Source: Zoogloea sp.
GTDB lineage: Bacteria > Pseudomonadota > Gammaproteobacteria > Burkholderiales > Rhodocyclaceae
Direction of reading: 5' to 3'
DNA length: 64,000 bases
NCBI RefSeq assembly: GCF_028689785.1
Contig: NZ_JAQVCN010000024.1
Location: forward strand, 1 to 64,000
Below are positions 46,416-56,506 of this stretch, in pieces. Each line of letters opens with the position of its first letter. The stretch's first letter is position 1. Both the position numbers and the translations under genes were made by a program. The notes under the pieces are model-generated. The model was given only the letters and a program-made list of their open reading frames with translations. It was not told where the DNA came from and searched no databases.

Positions 46416-49169
46416 CTACAGGCCGCGGAGGTGCCGCTCCAGCCACTTGAGCACGACCTGCAACAGCAGGTCGGGCTCGACGGGCTTGGGGATAAAGTCG
46501 TTCATGCCCGCCTGGAAGCAGCGCGCCCGGTCTTCGGCAAAGGCATTGGCCGTCATGGCGACGATGGGCGTGCCGGCTCGCCCTGCCATGGCGCGGATCT
46601 GCAGGGTGGCCTGCAGGCCGTCGAGGCGAGGCATCTGCATGTCCATCAGGATCAGCGCGTAGTCAGTGGCGGCGGCCATCTCCACCGCCACCTGGCCGTC
46701 CTCGGCAGTGTCGATGAGCAGGCCGGTTTCGGCCAGTATCTCCACGGCGATCTCCCGGTTGATCTCGTCGTCGTCCACCAACAGGATGCGCTGCCCGGCA
46801 AAGTGCTCGCCGAGCAGGGCCTCCGCCTCGTTCGGGTCGGGCAGCAGGCCAGTCACCGGCTGAAACACGCCCCGGGCAAGGCGGGCGGTGAACCAGAAGG
46901 TGCTGCCCACCCCCAACTCGCTCGACACCCCGGCGACGCCACCCATCAGGGCTGCCAGCTTGCGGGTGATGGCCAGACCCAGGCCGGTGCCGCCGTATTC
47001 CCGGGTGGTTGAACTGTCGGCCTGCTCGAAGGCCCAGAAAATCTGCCCGAGCTTGTCCGGGGCAATGCCGATTCCCGTGTCCTCCACCTCGAAGCGCACC
47101 AGCAGGCCGGCGGTGTTCTCCTCCACCAGCCGGGTGCGAAGATGGACGCGCCCGCCTTCAGCGGTGAATTTGACCGCATTGCTGCCATAGTTGAGCAAGG
47201 CCTGCTGCAGGCGGGTCGGGTCGCCCAGCAGGGGGGGCAGCCCCTGCTGCAGATCCACGGCCAGCGTCAGGCCCTTGGCCACGGCCCGGTCGTGAAGCAT
47301 GGCGACCACGTTGTGCACAACGGCGTCCACCACCACACCAGTGCGCTCCAGGCTCAGTTTGCCGGCCTCGATCTTGGACAGGTCGAGCACCGCGTTGATG
47401 ATCTCCAGCAGGTGCTGCCCGGCGGTCTCGATCTTGTCCAGGCGCTCGGCCTGGTCCGCGCTCACCCCGGAGCGGCGCAACAGGTGGGTCATGCCGGTGA
47501 TGGCGTTGAGGGGGGTGCGGATCTCGTGGCTGGTGTTGGCCAGGAAGGCGCTCTTGGCCCGGCTGGCCGCCTCGGCCGCCTCCTTGGCGTGGGCCAACTC
47601 CATGGTGCGCAGGGCCACTTGCTCTTCGAGAAGGCTGTGATGGGCGGCGAGTTCCTGCTCCATCACCCGCCGGGCCGTCACATCCTGGCCGATGCACAGC
47701 AGGCCAGCAAGGCTCCCGTCAGGCCGCCGGATGGCCCGGTTGGCCCAGCGCACATACACCCGCCGGCCGTCCCGGGTGATGTTCTCGTTTTCGTTGTGCT
47801 CGCCGCTGGCCGGGTCGGTAATGATGGCGCTCAGCATTTCGCTCAGGTCACGGCCGCTGTGCTCATCCCGCGTCGGCAAGATGGTGCCGATCACGCTGCG
47901 GCCCACGATCTCGGTAGCGGCATAGCCAAAGAAACGCTCGGCGCATTCGTTGAAATAAGTCACCGTACCATCGGGCGACAGGCGCAGGATTAGCGCGTTG
48001 GCGTTCTCCACCAGCTCCCGGTACTGGGCCTCCCGGGTCTGCAGAGCCGCCTCGGCCGCCTCCCGCTCCCCCATCTCTCCCCGTAGCGCCCGGTTGAGCC
48101 CACGCACCTTGGCCACCACGCCCAAAGCCACCAGCAGGGCCACCAGCGACGCCACCAGGGCCACCACCAACCAGGGCGGCACCCGGGTCGAGGGCTGTGC
48201 GTCGTACAGGAAATCCCCCAGCTCGAACTCCTTCGGCAGCTTGCCCTGGCGCACATACACATCCACCACGTGGCGCCAGCGGCCGGGGCTCATGTAGCCC
48301 GCCTCGACGATGTCCGGCCGGGTCAGTTCGCGGATCTGGGCTGCCTCGAACAGCAGGTGCTCCCGGGATTTTCCCTGGGTGTTGTAGTCGGCCAGGATCT
48401 GGTCGGTGAGCGCCTCCGGATTGGCCAGCGCGTACACGAGGCCACGCAAGGTCGCGTCGCGGAAGGCGGCCACCACCTGAGGCCGCGCCGCCACCGCAGC
48501 ACGGGACGAGAACAGCATGTTGCCGAACAGATCAATGCCCGCTGAACGGGGGGTCAGCAGAAGGAACTGGTGCTCCCGCCCGCGGATCAGGAAGGGCTCA
48601 TTGGACAGGTACACGGCCTCGGCCGCCACCTTGCCCGCCTCCAAGGAATCAAGAGTCCAATCGGCCTGATCGACCAGCCGGATCTGTTCCGGGGACAGGC
48701 CGGAGGCACGCAGAAAAGCCTCGATCTCGTCGCGGGTGTGAGGGTCAACCGACACAGGCCGGCCGGCCAGATCGAGCACGCTCTTCACCCCCATGTCCCG
48801 GGACGCCAGCAGGGCCAGGGGCGAGTGCTGCATCATCGTTGCCAGGGCCACCACCGGCTGCCCCCGGGCCCGATCCACCACCAGGGCCGAAGTACCCACC
48901 CCGAAATCGGCGCGCCCCTCGACCACCTCCTTCATCACGTCCACACCGGGCCCGCCCTCTACCAGCCGCACATCCAGCCCGCGAGCCTGGTAATAGCCCT
49001 GGCGCTCGGCGGCATAAAAGGCCGCAAACTCGAATTGATGCTTCCAGTTGAGCTGCACCACCACCGTCTCGACAGCGCCCACACGCGCGGCCGCCAAGCA
49101 CAGCGCCAGACACAGCCAGGCCCGCAGGCCTCCCCAATGCACAGGCAAACCACCCTCCCCGCCCCGCAC
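46416..49169 (-). CDS. Hybrid sensor histidine kinase with NMT1/THI5-like periplasmic sensor
   Basis: This is a 917-aa protein. A signal-anchor segment is followed by an ABC-type substrate-binding domain of the NMT1/THI5 class ([32 protein letters not shown], then [20 protein letters not shown]), a membrane helix near residue 345, a PAS domain ([34 protein letters not shown]), a HisKA domain with the phospho-His in [14 protein letters not shown], an ATPase domain ([30 protein letters not shown]), and a receiver with the acceptor in LILMDMQMP. It therefore probably senses a small molecule bound in the periplasm, perhaps a pyrimidine-like or sulfonate-like ligand. No output regulator is adjacent. 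Confidence 0.92.
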   Translation of the reverse strand: MRGGEGGLPVHWGGLRAWLCLALCLAAARVGAVETVVVQLNWKHQFEFAAFYAAERQGYYQARGLDVRLVEGGPGVDVMKEVVEGRADFGVGTSALVVDRARGQPVVALATMMQHSPLALLASRDMGVKSVLDLAGRPVSVDPHTRDEIEAFLRASGLSPEQIRLVDQADWTLDSLEAGKVAAEAVYLSNEPFLIRGREHQFLLLTPRSAGIDLFGNMLFSSRAAVAARPQVVAAFRDATLRGLVYALANPEALTDQILADYNTQGKSREHLLFEAAQIRELTRPDIVEAGYMSPGRWRHVVDVYVRQGKLPKEFELGDFLYDAQPSTRVPPWLVVALVASLVALLVALGVVAKVRGLNRALRGEMGEREAAEAALQTREAQYRELVENANALILRLSPDGTVTYFNECAERFFGYAATEIVGRSVIGTILPTRDEHSGRDLSEMLSAIITDPASGEHNENENITRDGRRVYVRWANRAIRRPDGSLAGLLCIGQDVTARRVMEQELAAHHSLLEEQVALRTMELAHAKEAAEAASRAKSAFLANTSHEIRTPLNAITGMTHLLRRSGVSADQAERLDKIETAGQHLLEIINAVLDLSKIEAGKLSLERTGVVVDAVVHNVVAMLHDRAVAKGLTLAVDLQQGLPPLLGDPTRLQQALLNYGSNAVKFTAEGGRVHLRTRLVEENTAGLLVRFEVEDTGIGIAPDKLGQIFWAFEQADSSTTREYGGTGLGLAITRKLAALMGGVAGVSSELGVGSTFWFTARLARGVFQPVTGLLPDPNEAEALLGEHFAGQRILLVDDDEINREIAVEILAETGLLIDTAEDGQVAVEMAAATDYALILMDMQMPRLDGLQATLQIRAMAGRAGTPIVAMTANAFAEDRARCFQAGMNDFIPKPVEPDLLLQVVLKWLERHLRGL

Positions 49170-49262
49170 ACCGCGCAGGCCTTGATGTTTCCGTTCGATT
49201 ACAAGACGCGAGCTTAGTCACCGGAGCCACGGGTGGCGAGGGCGACCGCACAGATCTCCGAC

Positions 49263-50171
49263 TTAACGCCGGCTCTCGGCGTGGCCCGGATAGGCGATGA
49301 TGGTGTCAATCAGTGCCCGAGTGAAGCTGGGCAGCGAATCGCCGCGCCGGGTCAGCACAAAGCGGTCGCGGATCGCCCAGCTCTCGTCGAGGGGCTTGGT
49401 GACGATCTTCATGGTGCGGCTGTGCCGGCGAGCCGCCGATTCGGGCACGATGCCGATGCCCACCCCGGCCTCCACCATCCGGCATACCGACTCGAAGTTG
49501 CTCACCTGGACGCGGATGTGCAGCCGGTGGCGCCCCTTCTGCATCAGGCTGTTCACGAAGTTCTGCAGGGTACTGCCATCGTGGAGGCCGATGTAGTCGT
49601 AGTCCATCATGTCGGCAAAGCACACCGACTCCCGCGCCGCCAGGGGGTGCCCCGGCGCCACGGCGAGGATCAGACGGTCGGTGCTGAAATGGTGCTTCTC
49701 GAGCCCGTCCGCATCCACCGCCCCTGACACGATGCCCAGATCGGTGGTGCCATCGAGCACCCCGCGCACGATCTCGCCGGTGAGGCGCTCCTGCAGGTCC
49801 ACGTCCACCTGCGGATGCCCGGCCAGGAAGGTAGCCAGCACCTCGGGCATGAACTCGGTCACCGCAGTCGTGTTGGCAAACACCCGGATATGCCCCTGCA
49901 CCCCTTCGCCGAAGCGCTGCAGGTCGCTCTTCATGTGTTCGATCTGCCCCAAGATGATGCGCGCGTGCTGCAGCAGGCTCTGCCCGGCCGGCGTCAGCGC
50001 CACACCCCGGGGGGCCCGGTAAAGCAGGCGAACCCCGGCCTGGCTCTCCAGCTCCTTCACCCGCGCACTCACCGCCGGCAGGGACAGGTGACTGCGTTCC
50101 GCCCCGCGGGTAAGGCTCTTGCTTTCGGCAATATGGATGAACAGGCGCAGGTCGCGCAGATCGATGTGCAT
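49263..50171 (-). CDS. LysR family transcriptional regulator
   Basis: This is a 302-aa LysR protein. The N-terminal winged helix reads LRDLRLFIHIAESKSLTRGAERSHLSLPAVSARVKELE. The C-terminal effector domain begins GHIRVFANTTAVTEFMPEVLATFLAGHPQVDVDL. I chose the ATG at 50171. The frame is open to 50357, but the extra residues do not look like protein. It is divergent from the four-gene cassette starting at 50373, so it probably controls it from the 201-bp spacer. The effector is unknown. Confidence 0.92.
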   Translation of the reverse strand: MHIDLRDLRLFIHIAESKSLTRGAERSHLSLPAVSARVKELESQAGVRLLYRAPRGVALTPAGQSLLQHARIILGQIEHMKSDLQRFGEGVQGHIRVFANTTAVTEFMPEVLATFLAGHPQVDVDLQERLTGEIVRGVLDGTTDLGIVSGAVDADGLEKHHFSTDRLILAVAPGHPLAARESVCFADMMDYDYIGLHDGSTLQNFVNSLMQKGRHRLHIRVQVSNFESVCRMVEAGVGIGIVPESAARRHSRTMKIVTKPLDESWAIRDRFVLTRRGDSLPSFTRALIDTIIAYPGHAESRR

Positions 50172-50372
50172 GAAAGACGGTCCCGATGGCTCAAGCCCCA
50201 TAGCGTCGCACGGCGCCAGGGAAAATGTGGGCTTGAATGCACGCCACCCCGCTTGGGATGCACCGAAACCGGCAGGTCCGGCGTCAAGTCGGCCCATCGA
50301 AATAGCGCAAATCTGTAACACTTTGTTCGCCGACCAGTATCGTGCACCCACGTGCAAACAATCTCACAGGCC
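50172..50372. promoter_or_regulatory. Divergent spacer between LysR gene and the OGT cassette
   Basis: These 201 bp separate the divergent start codons. An AT-richer patch around 50297-50341 should contain the promoter(s), but no hexamer pair or T-N11-A LysR box stands out enough to fix coordinates. Confidence 0.3.
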
Positions 50373-52379
50373 ATGAGCGCACACATCCCTTCCCACAAGC
50401 TCGACAAACTCTACGCGCTATTTGCTGCGAACCAGTTCGAACAGCTTGAGCGGGCCGCCCGGGACTGCACACGCCGCCATCCCGCAGTGGCGGCCGGGTG
50501 GCAGATGCTTGGCGTGTCCTTCCTGGCCCGCGAGCACGTCGAGGCCGCCCGCCCACACCTGGAGCAGGCCGCCCGGCTGGCGCCGGACGACGCGACCATC
50601 CGAGACAACCTGGGGCTGATCTACACCCGGCTGGGAGACACTGTGGGCGCCGACGCCCAGTTCGCCCGGGCCACCCGGCTAGACCCGCTGATGGTCTCGG
50701 CCTGGGTCAACCGGGCCCAGTGTGCCGCGCAGGCCGGCGATCCGGGCAAGGCCGAGGCCTTTGCGCGCCAAGCCTTGGCCATCAACCCACGGCTGGCCGA
50801 TGCCCACCTCAACCTGGGCAACGCGCTGCGTGATCTCGGGCGCTGGGACGAGGCGGATGAGAGCTACCGCACGGCCACGCTGTGCGCCCCGCCCGGCTGG
50901 ATCGAGGCGAGCCTCAACCTGGGCAACCTTTACGACATGCGCGGACGTTTTGCCGAGGCGATCGCCGTGCTGGAACCCCTGACCACCACCGCAGCCCCGG
51001 ACTGGCGGGTGCTCACTGCCCTGGGCCGGGCTTGCTCGATGTCCGGTATCTCCCCCGCCGCCCGCGATCACTTTGCCCGGGCCATCGCCCTCAACCCCGC
51101 CGCCCACTCAGCCCACAGCGGCTACCTGTACCAGCTGATGCACGACCCAGGGGCCCGCGCCCAGGACATCTTCGCCGCCCACTGCCGCTTCGGACAAACC
51201 CTGGAAGGGGCCGTACCGGGGCGCCCACCAAAGCACGCCAACCCACGCGACCCCGAACGCCCGCTGCGCATCGGCTTTGTGTCGGGCGACCTGCGCGAAC
51301 ATGCCGTCGCCTATTTCATGGAGCCCATGCTGGCGGCGCTGGGGCAACGCGGCCTGCACCTGACCGCCTATTCCAACCGGGCCCACGAAGACAACGTGAG
51401 CGCCCGCCTGCGCCAGCTGGTGCATGGATGGCACAGGGTCGCCAGTTGGAGCGACACGCGCCTGGCCGGGCAGATCCAGGCCGACCGCATCGACATTCTG
51501 GTGGACCTCTCCGGCCACACCGCGGACAACCGCCTGCCGGTGTTTGCCCTGCGCCCGGCACCGGTGCAGGTCACCTGGCTGGGGTATTCGGGCACCACGG
51601 GCATGCGCAGCATGGACTACCGCTTCGTCTACACCCTCACCGCGCCCCCGGGCCGGCTGGACGCGCAGTTCACCGAGAAGCTGGTGCACCTGCCCTACGC
51701 CATGAGCTTCAAGACCGACCCCGACGCCCCGGAGGTCGGCCCCCTGCCGGCCCTGGCCCGTGGCCGCTTCACCTTCGGCAGTCTCAACCGGCTCAACAAG
51801 ATCAGCCCCGAATGTATCGCCCTGTGGTCCCGCGTGCTGCGGGCCCTGCCCGATGCCCGCCTGCTGGTGGGCGCCGTCTCCGGTGCCGAAGCGACCGAAC
51901 GCCTGCTTGCGCAGTTTGCGGCCCGGGGCATTGGCCCGGAACGCCTGGACCTGCGCCCACGCCTGCCCACCCAAGACTACCTGGCCCTGCACAACGAGAT
52001 CGACCTGCTGCTCGACACCTTTCCCTACGCCGGCGGCACCACCAGCAACCACGCCCTGTGGATGGGCGTACCCACTCTCACCCTGGCCGGCAGCACCCTG
52101 GCCCAGCGCCTGGGTGCCGGCATCATGGGCAAGGTGGGGCTCTCGGACTGGGTAGCCGAAAGCGAAGACGAATTCGTGGCCCGAGCCCAGGGCGCTGTCG
52201 CCGATCTGCCCGCCCTGGCCAGCCTGCGCCAGTCCCTGCGGGAGCGCCTGATGCACTCCCCCAACCTGAGCACCGCCAAGGTGGCCGACAGCGTGGCCCT
52301 GGCCTTCCGCATCATGTGGCAACGCTGGTGTGCCGGCGAAGCGCCCCAGCCCATCATCCTGCCCCGCTTCGAAGCATGA
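50373..52379 (+). CDS. TPR protein with SPINDLY/O-GlcNAc-transferase-like domain
   Basis: This is a 668-aa protein. The first 260 residues form about six tetratricopeptide repeats (for example IRDNLGLIYTRLGDTVGADAQFARATRLDP and ADAHLNLGNALRDLGRWDEADESY). The rest is a GT41-type glycosyltransferase: RIGFVSGDLREHAVAYFMEPML, IDILVDLSGHTADNRLPVFALRPAPVQVTWLGYSGTTGMRSMDY, FTFGSLNRLNKISPECIALW, and LLLDTFPYAGGTTSNHALWMGVPTLTL. Bacterial GT41 enzymes glycosylate proteins or build polysaccharides. The donor here is unknown. The ATG at 50373 was chosen over a GTG at 50352. It overlaps the next gene by ATGA. Confidence 0.9.
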   Translation: MSAHIPSHKLDKLYALFAANQFEQLERAARDCTRRHPAVAAGWQMLGVSFLAREHVEAARPHLEQAARLAPDDATIRDNLGLIYTRLGDTVGADAQFARATRLDPLMVSAWVNRAQCAAQAGDPGKAEAFARQALAINPRLADAHLNLGNALRDLGRWDEADESYRTATLCAPPGWIEASLNLGNLYDMRGRFAEAIAVLEPLTTTAAPDWRVLTALGRACSMSGISPAARDHFARAIALNPAAHSAHSGYLYQLMHDPGARAQDIFAAHCRFGQTLEGAVPGRPPKHANPRDPERPLRIGFVSGDLREHAVAYFMEPMLAALGQRGLHLTAYSNRAHEDNVSARLRQLVHGWHRVASWSDTRLAGQIQADRIDILVDLSGHTADNRLPVFALRPAPVQVTWLGYSGTTGMRSMDYRFVYTLTAPPGRLDAQFTEKLVHLPYAMSFKTDPDAPEVGPLPALARGRFTFGSLNRLNKISPECIALWSRVLRALPDARLLVGAVSGAEATERLLAQFAARGIGPERLDLRPRLPTQDYLALHNEIDLLLDTFPYAGGTTSNHALWMGVPTLTLAGSTLAQRLGAGIMGKVGLSDWVAESEDEFVARAQGAVADLPALASLRQSLRERLMHSPNLSTAKVADSVALAFRIMWQRWCAGEAPQPIILPRFEA

Positions 52380-53491
52380 ACCGCCCGCCCCTTTACGTCA
52401 CCCAGCCCGCCCTGCCCGACCTGGCCGACTTCGAGCCCATGCTGCGCGAGATCTGGGCGTCCCGGCGGCTCACCAATGGCGGGCCCTACCACGACCAGCT
52501 CGAAGCCGCGCTGGCCGGCTACCTGGCCGTGCCCCAGGTAAGCCTGCTGGGCAACGGCACCCTGGCCCTGATGCTGGCCCTCAAGGCCCTGGACGTGGAA
52601 GGCGAGGTCATCACCACGCCCTACTCCTTCGTCGCCACCACCCACGCCCTCCTGTGGAGCGGCTGCACCCCTGTGTTTGCCGACATCGACCCGGCAAGCC
52701 TCAACCTCGACCCCGCCGCCGTGGAAGCCGCCATCACCCCTCGCACCCGGGCCATCCTGGCCGTGCATGTGTATGGCCGCCCCTGTGACACCGCCGGGCT
52801 GCAGGCCGTGGCCGATCGCCATGGCCTGCGCCTGATCTACGACGCCGCCCACGCCTTTGGTGTGCAGCTGGACACTGGCAGCCTGCTGGCCGCGGGCGAC
52901 GCCGCGATCCTCAGCTTCCACGCCACCAAGGTCTTTCACACCTTCGAGGGCGGCGCCATCGCATGCCGTGACGAAGCCCTCAAGGCCCGCATCGACCTGC
53001 TGCGCAACTTTGGCTTCAAGGGCGAAACCCGGGTGCTGGCCGCCGGCATCAACGCCAAGATGAACGAGCTCCAGGCCGCCTTCGGCTGCCTCAGCCTGGG
53101 CGGCATCAACGCCGAGATCGAGGCCCGAGCCCGGGTGGCCGCCCGCTACGACGCCGCCTTTGGCAACCTGCCCGGCCTGCGCCTGCTGGCCCCTCTGCCC
53201 GGCGTGGCGCGCCACAATCACGGCTACTACCCGATCTTCGTAGCACCCGGCTTTGCCCTGGGCCGCGACGCCCTGTACGAACAACTGCGGGCCCAGGGCA
53301 TCATCGCCCGCCGCTACTTCTACCCGCTGATCAGCGACTTTGACATGTACCGCAGCGCTCCCGGCGCCGACCACCTGCCCATCGCCCGCCGCATGGCCGA
53401 CAGCGTGCTGTGCCTGCCCCTCTACGGCGCCCTGAGCGACGACGAGGTGAGCCGGGTGATCGCCGCCGTGACCGCCGCCGCCCGCCCCTGA
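52376..53491 (+). CDS. DegT/DnrJ/EryC1 family aminotransferase
   Basis: This is a 371-aa PLP enzyme. It carries the family blocks LLGNGTLALMLALKALDVEGEVITTPYSFVATTHALLWSGCTPVFADIDP, LIYDAAHAFGV, the PLP-lysine block SFHATKVFHTFEGGAI, and NAKMNELQAAFG. These enzymes transaminate nucleotide-linked keto-sugars. This suggests that the neighbouring transferase uses an amino-sugar or that a novel amino compound is made. The ATG at 52376 overlaps the OGT-like stop, so the two are translated together. Confidence 0.92.
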   Translation: MNRPPLYVTQPALPDLADFEPMLREIWASRRLTNGGPYHDQLEAALAGYLAVPQVSLLGNGTLALMLALKALDVEGEVITTPYSFVATTHALLWSGCTPVFADIDPASLNLDPAAVEAAITPRTRAILAVHVYGRPCDTAGLQAVADRHGLRLIYDAAHAFGVQLDTGSLLAAGDAAILSFHATKVFHTFEGGAIACRDEALKARIDLLRNFGFKGETRVLAAGINAKMNELQAAFGCLSLGGINAEIEARARVAARYDAAFGNLPGLRLLAPLPGVARHNHGYYPIFVAPGFALGRDALYEQLRAQGIIARRYFYPLISDFDMYRSAPGADHLPIARRMADSVLCLPLYGALSDDEVSRVIAAVTAAARP

Positions 53492-53518
53492 ACCCTGAAC
53501 CCTGCCCGGAAACCGACC

Positions 53519-54919
53519 ATGGACAACACCAGCCGCCCCATTGCCGACTACGCCGTGGCCATGCAGGCCGCCCCCCTGCCCGGGGGCTCCGCCGACGCCG
53601 TGACCCGCCACCTGATCGACTCGGTGGCCTGTGCCTTTGGCGCCCTCGGCGCCCGCCCGGCGCGGGTGGCCCGCACCATTGCCGGCACCGCCAGCAGCAG
53701 CACTGGCGCCTCGGTGTTCGGCCTGGCCCAGCCCACCACCCCCGAATACGCCACCTTCGCCAACACGGTGATGGTGCGCTACCTGGACTACAACGACACC
53801 GGTAACGGCGGCCACCCCAGCGACATGATGTCCGGCGTGCTGGCCCTGGGCGAAGCCCGCGGGGCCAGCGGCGCCGAAGTCATCCGCGCCATCCATGCAG
53901 CCTACGAAACCTACGCCGCCATCCGCCGCGGCGGCCTGTATGGCAACCTGCTGCGCAACAAGCATGTGGACCAGATCTACGCCACCCTGGGTGCCGTGGT
54001 GGGCGCCGGCGTGATCCTGGGCCTGGACCACGAACGCATGGGCCACGCCATCGCCCTGGCCCTCACCCCCAACATCCCCATGCGCGTCACCCGCACCGGC
54101 CTCATCTCCGACTGGAAGGGCTGCGCCACCGCCCACGGCACCATGAACGCCGTGTTCGCCGCGCGGCTGGCCGAGCAAGGCCTCACCGGCCCCGACCGGC
54201 CGTTTGAAGGCCTCGCCGCCTTCTACGAGATGCTGGGCATCCCACCCCTCGACCTGTCCACCCTCGGCCAGCCCCGCAACGGGCTGTCGGCCCTGCACAG
54301 TACCGGCCTCAAGTACTACCCCGCCGACTACAACGGCCAGGGGCCCATCGCCCTCGCCCGGGCCCTGCGCAGCGAAGCCGCCCTGGACGACATCGACCAG
54401 ATCATCGTGGCCGTGCACTGGGGCGGCCTGCACGCCATCGGCGGCGGCGCCGGCGACCACGACGAAAAGTGGGACCCGCAAACCCGCGAAGTGGCCGATC
54501 ACAGCATGGCCTACCTGGTGGCCGTGGCCCTGGTGGATGGCGACGTGACCGTGGACAGCTTCAGCGAAGCCCGCATCAGCGACCCCGCCCTGCGCCCGCT
54601 GATGCAGAAGATCACCGTGATCGACGACCCCGAAATCACCGCCGAACACGCCGGCGAGCTGCCCCGCTGGCCCTCCCGGGTCGAGCTGGTGCTCAAGGAC
54701 GGGCGCCGCCTGGGCCGCGCCTCCGGGCCGCCCAAGGGCCACCCCCTCAACCCCATGGACGATCACGAACTGGAAGCCAAGTTCTGGCGCATGGCCGACC
54801 GCGCCCTGCCCCGCGAGCAAGGCCGGATCTGGCTCGAAACCTTGTGGTCCTTCGCTGGCCTGGACGACATCCGCCCCCTGATGAGCCTGTACCGCAGCCT
54901 CGCCGTGCCCGCCGCCTGA
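53519..54919 (+). CDS. MmgE/PrpD family protein
   Basis: This is a 466-aa protein related to 2-methylcitrate dehydratase and cis-aconitate decarboxylase. Motifs include HLIDSVACAFGALGA, DYNDTGNGGHPSDMMSGVLALGEARGASGAEVI, and LALTPNIPMR, followed by KGCATAHGTMNAVFAARLAEQGLTGPDRPFEG. In a propionate context it would be prpD, but no prpBC genes are near. Instead it sits between a DegT aminotransferase and an ATP-grasp enzyme, so a dehydration or decarboxylation step on an uncharacterised intermediate is more likely. Confidence 0.85.
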   Translation: MDNTSRPIADYAVAMQAAPLPGGSADAVTRHLIDSVACAFGALGARPARVARTIAGTASSSTGASVFGLAQPTTPEYATFANTVMVRYLDYNDTGNGGHPSDMMSGVLALGEARGASGAEVIRAIHAAYETYAAIRRGGLYGNLLRNKHVDQIYATLGAVVGAGVILGLDHERMGHAIALALTPNIPMRVTRTGLISDWKGCATAHGTMNAVFAARLAEQGLTGPDRPFEGLAAFYEMLGIPPLDLSTLGQPRNGLSALHSTGLKYYPADYNGQGPIALARALRSEAALDDIDQIIVAVHWGGLHAIGGGAGDHDEKWDPQTREVADHSMAYLVAVALVDGDVTVDSFSEARISDPALRPLMQKITVIDDPEITAEHAGELPRWPSRVELVLKDGRRLGRASGPPKGHPLNPMDDHELEAKFWRMADRALPREQGRIWLETLWSFAGLDDIRPLMSLYRSLAVPAA

Positions 54920-54927
54920 AGCCCACC

Positions 54928-56037
54928 ATGCCCACCACGCCCGCCCCCTGCATCCTGTTTCTCTCCGGCGCCAGCCTGGTCGGCCAGAACATCCTGTCGG
55001 CCCTGGCCGGCCGCCGCGCCGGGCTGCACCTGGCCGCCATCAACAGCGTTGCCCACGAACCCGCCCTGTTCGACTTTGACGAAGCCTTCCTGGCCGGCAA
55101 GCTGAAAGACGACCCCGACGCCTTCGGCCAGCGTTTCGACCAGATCGTCGAAGGCCTCCAGCCCCGCCTCGTCATCCCCTGCCGCGACGACGACGTGGCC
55201 TGGCTGGCCGCCCGCGCCCACGCCCGCCCCAACCCGGCCCTCCCCTTTTTGTGCGGCGCCCCCGGCCCGGCCCTGGCCATGCTCGACAAGGCCGCCAGCG
55301 CCGACCTGTCGGCCCGCCACGGCCTGCCCTACGCCGCCACCCTGGCCACCGACACCGACGCCGCTCGGCTCATGGACTTTGCCGCCCGCCACGGCTACCC
55401 CCTGATCGCCAAACCCCGCCAGGGCTTCGCCTCCCGGGGCGTCTTCCTGGTGCACAACGAAGCCCAGCTCGCCCGCCTGGCCGGCCGCCCCGACACCATC
55501 CTGCAGCGTTACCTGGGCGACCGCGCCGAGGCACAGGCCTACCTGGACGGCATCGCCCGCGACGGCATCCCCCTCTTCCACAGCTTCGAAGCCGACAAGC
55601 ACTCCATTCAGGCCTTCATCGCTCCAGACGGCAGCCTCAAGGGCATGCTGGCCACCCGCCACGCCATGCGCCAGGGCCGCAGCGAACACGTCGCCCGCAA
55701 CGACGACCCCGCCCTGATCGCGCTCGGCCAGCGCTGCGCCCAGGCCTTTACCGCCGAAGGCTGGCGCGGCCCCCTCAACATCCAGTGCCAGCGCACCCCC
55801 GAAGGTGACTACGCCATCTACGAATACAACGGCCGCTACACCGGCGCCACCGGCGCCCGCCAGCTGCTGGGCTACGACGAAGTGGGCATGGGGCTGGAAC
55901 ACTTCGGCGGCATCCGGCTGCCGGAGAGCCCGGCACCGGAACACTGGCCGGACGCAGTGCAACGCCTTCCGGTGAGCCGGGCGGTGGAGGCGGGCTGGGC
56001 GGAAAGATTGGCGCAGACAGGACACTGGCGGGGGTGA
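54928..56037 (+). CDS. ATP-grasp family ligase
   Basis: This is a 369-aa protein. An N-terminal pre-ATP-grasp Rossmann part (ILFLSGASLVGQNILSALAGRRAG) is followed by an ATP-grasp fold: PLIAKPRQGFASRGVFLVHNEAQL (ATP-binding lysine and flexible loop), a linker, and the metal-binding end NIQCQRTPEGDYAIYEYNGRYTG with the paired acidic/Asn residues. These enzymes form amide or thioester bonds between a carboxylate and an amine. Its substrate is unknown. I chose the ATG at 54928, 8 bp after the PrpD-like stop. It is the last gene of the cassette. Confidence 0.85.
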   Translation: MPTTPAPCILFLSGASLVGQNILSALAGRRAGLHLAAINSVAHEPALFDFDEAFLAGKLKDDPDAFGQRFDQIVEGLQPRLVIPCRDDDVAWLAARAHARPNPALPFLCGAPGPALAMLDKAASADLSARHGLPYAATLATDTDAARLMDFAARHGYPLIAKPRQGFASRGVFLVHNEAQLARLAGRPDTILQRYLGDRAEAQAYLDGIARDGIPLFHSFEADKHSIQAFIAPDGSLKGMLATRHAMRQGRSEHVARNDDPALIALGQRCAQAFTAEGWRGPLNIQCQRTPEGDYAIYEYNGRYTGATGARQLLGYDEVGMGLEHFGGIRLPESPAPEHWPDAVQRLPVSRAVEAGWAERLAQTGHWRG

Positions 56038-56100
56038 TGGGCGATACCACGGGCCACCCGACTGAAGGCCGCCCCGGGGTTCCGCCATCCTTATTCAGGA

Positions 56101-56456
56101 CTATTGAATACCGACTGGGATCGTGTCCTGGGCCGTCGTGATGTAGCGGCTTTCTGAGCTGCCTGTCCGGCAGTCACGCAGCAGCGTAACCCGGCAGTGG
56201 CGGATGTAGTAAATATTGGCCCGCTTGGAATGAAGGATGGTTTTGAGATCAGAGGGGGCAAATGTGTCCATGGCGTGGCACGGGTTGTCTGTGCCATCAG
56301 AGTCCCATGGCATGACGCAATTCGACAGTGATCCAGTGCACTCGAATCCAGTGGCTTCGTGAGTTCAACTTCGCTTAGCTGAGAACCATCGGTTTCTCCC
56401 TTGTCACCCACCGCGCTACAACTGCAAGCAGCAACCACACCAAGGCCGGCGATCAT
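56101..56456 (-). pseudogene. Candidate frameshifted small lipoprotein gene
   Basis: On the minus strand a frame starting MIAGLGVVAACSCSAVG has a plausible lipobox (VAAC) and runs through DGSQLSEVELT. A second frame then picks up a protein-like stretch (GFECTGSLSNCVMPWDSDGTDNPCHAMDTF, then NIYYIRHCRVTLLRDC) to a stop at 56101. Joining them requires one frameshift near 56370. GC is lower than in the neighbours. No homologue is recognised. This is the only gene-like content in the 469 bp between the ATP-grasp and methyltransferase genes. Confidence 0.35.
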
Positions 56457-56506
56457 GTGAAACCCCTCGGCCAAGGTGAGTCACCGATGACGCACCCACA
56501 TCCCCC

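Noticed and set aside
52025-54820. 931-codon minus-strand frame across the DegT and PrpD genes
   Set aside because: It has the Gly/Val/His/Gln-rich composition typical of antisense shadows in high-GC DNA, with no domain or start signal. The sense genes have clear motifs.
53519-54919. Naming the MmgE/PrpD gene prpD (2-methylcitrate dehydratase)
   Set aside because: No prpB, prpC or acnM nearby, and the neighbours are a DegT enzyme and an ATP-grasp ligase, so the specific function is not supported.
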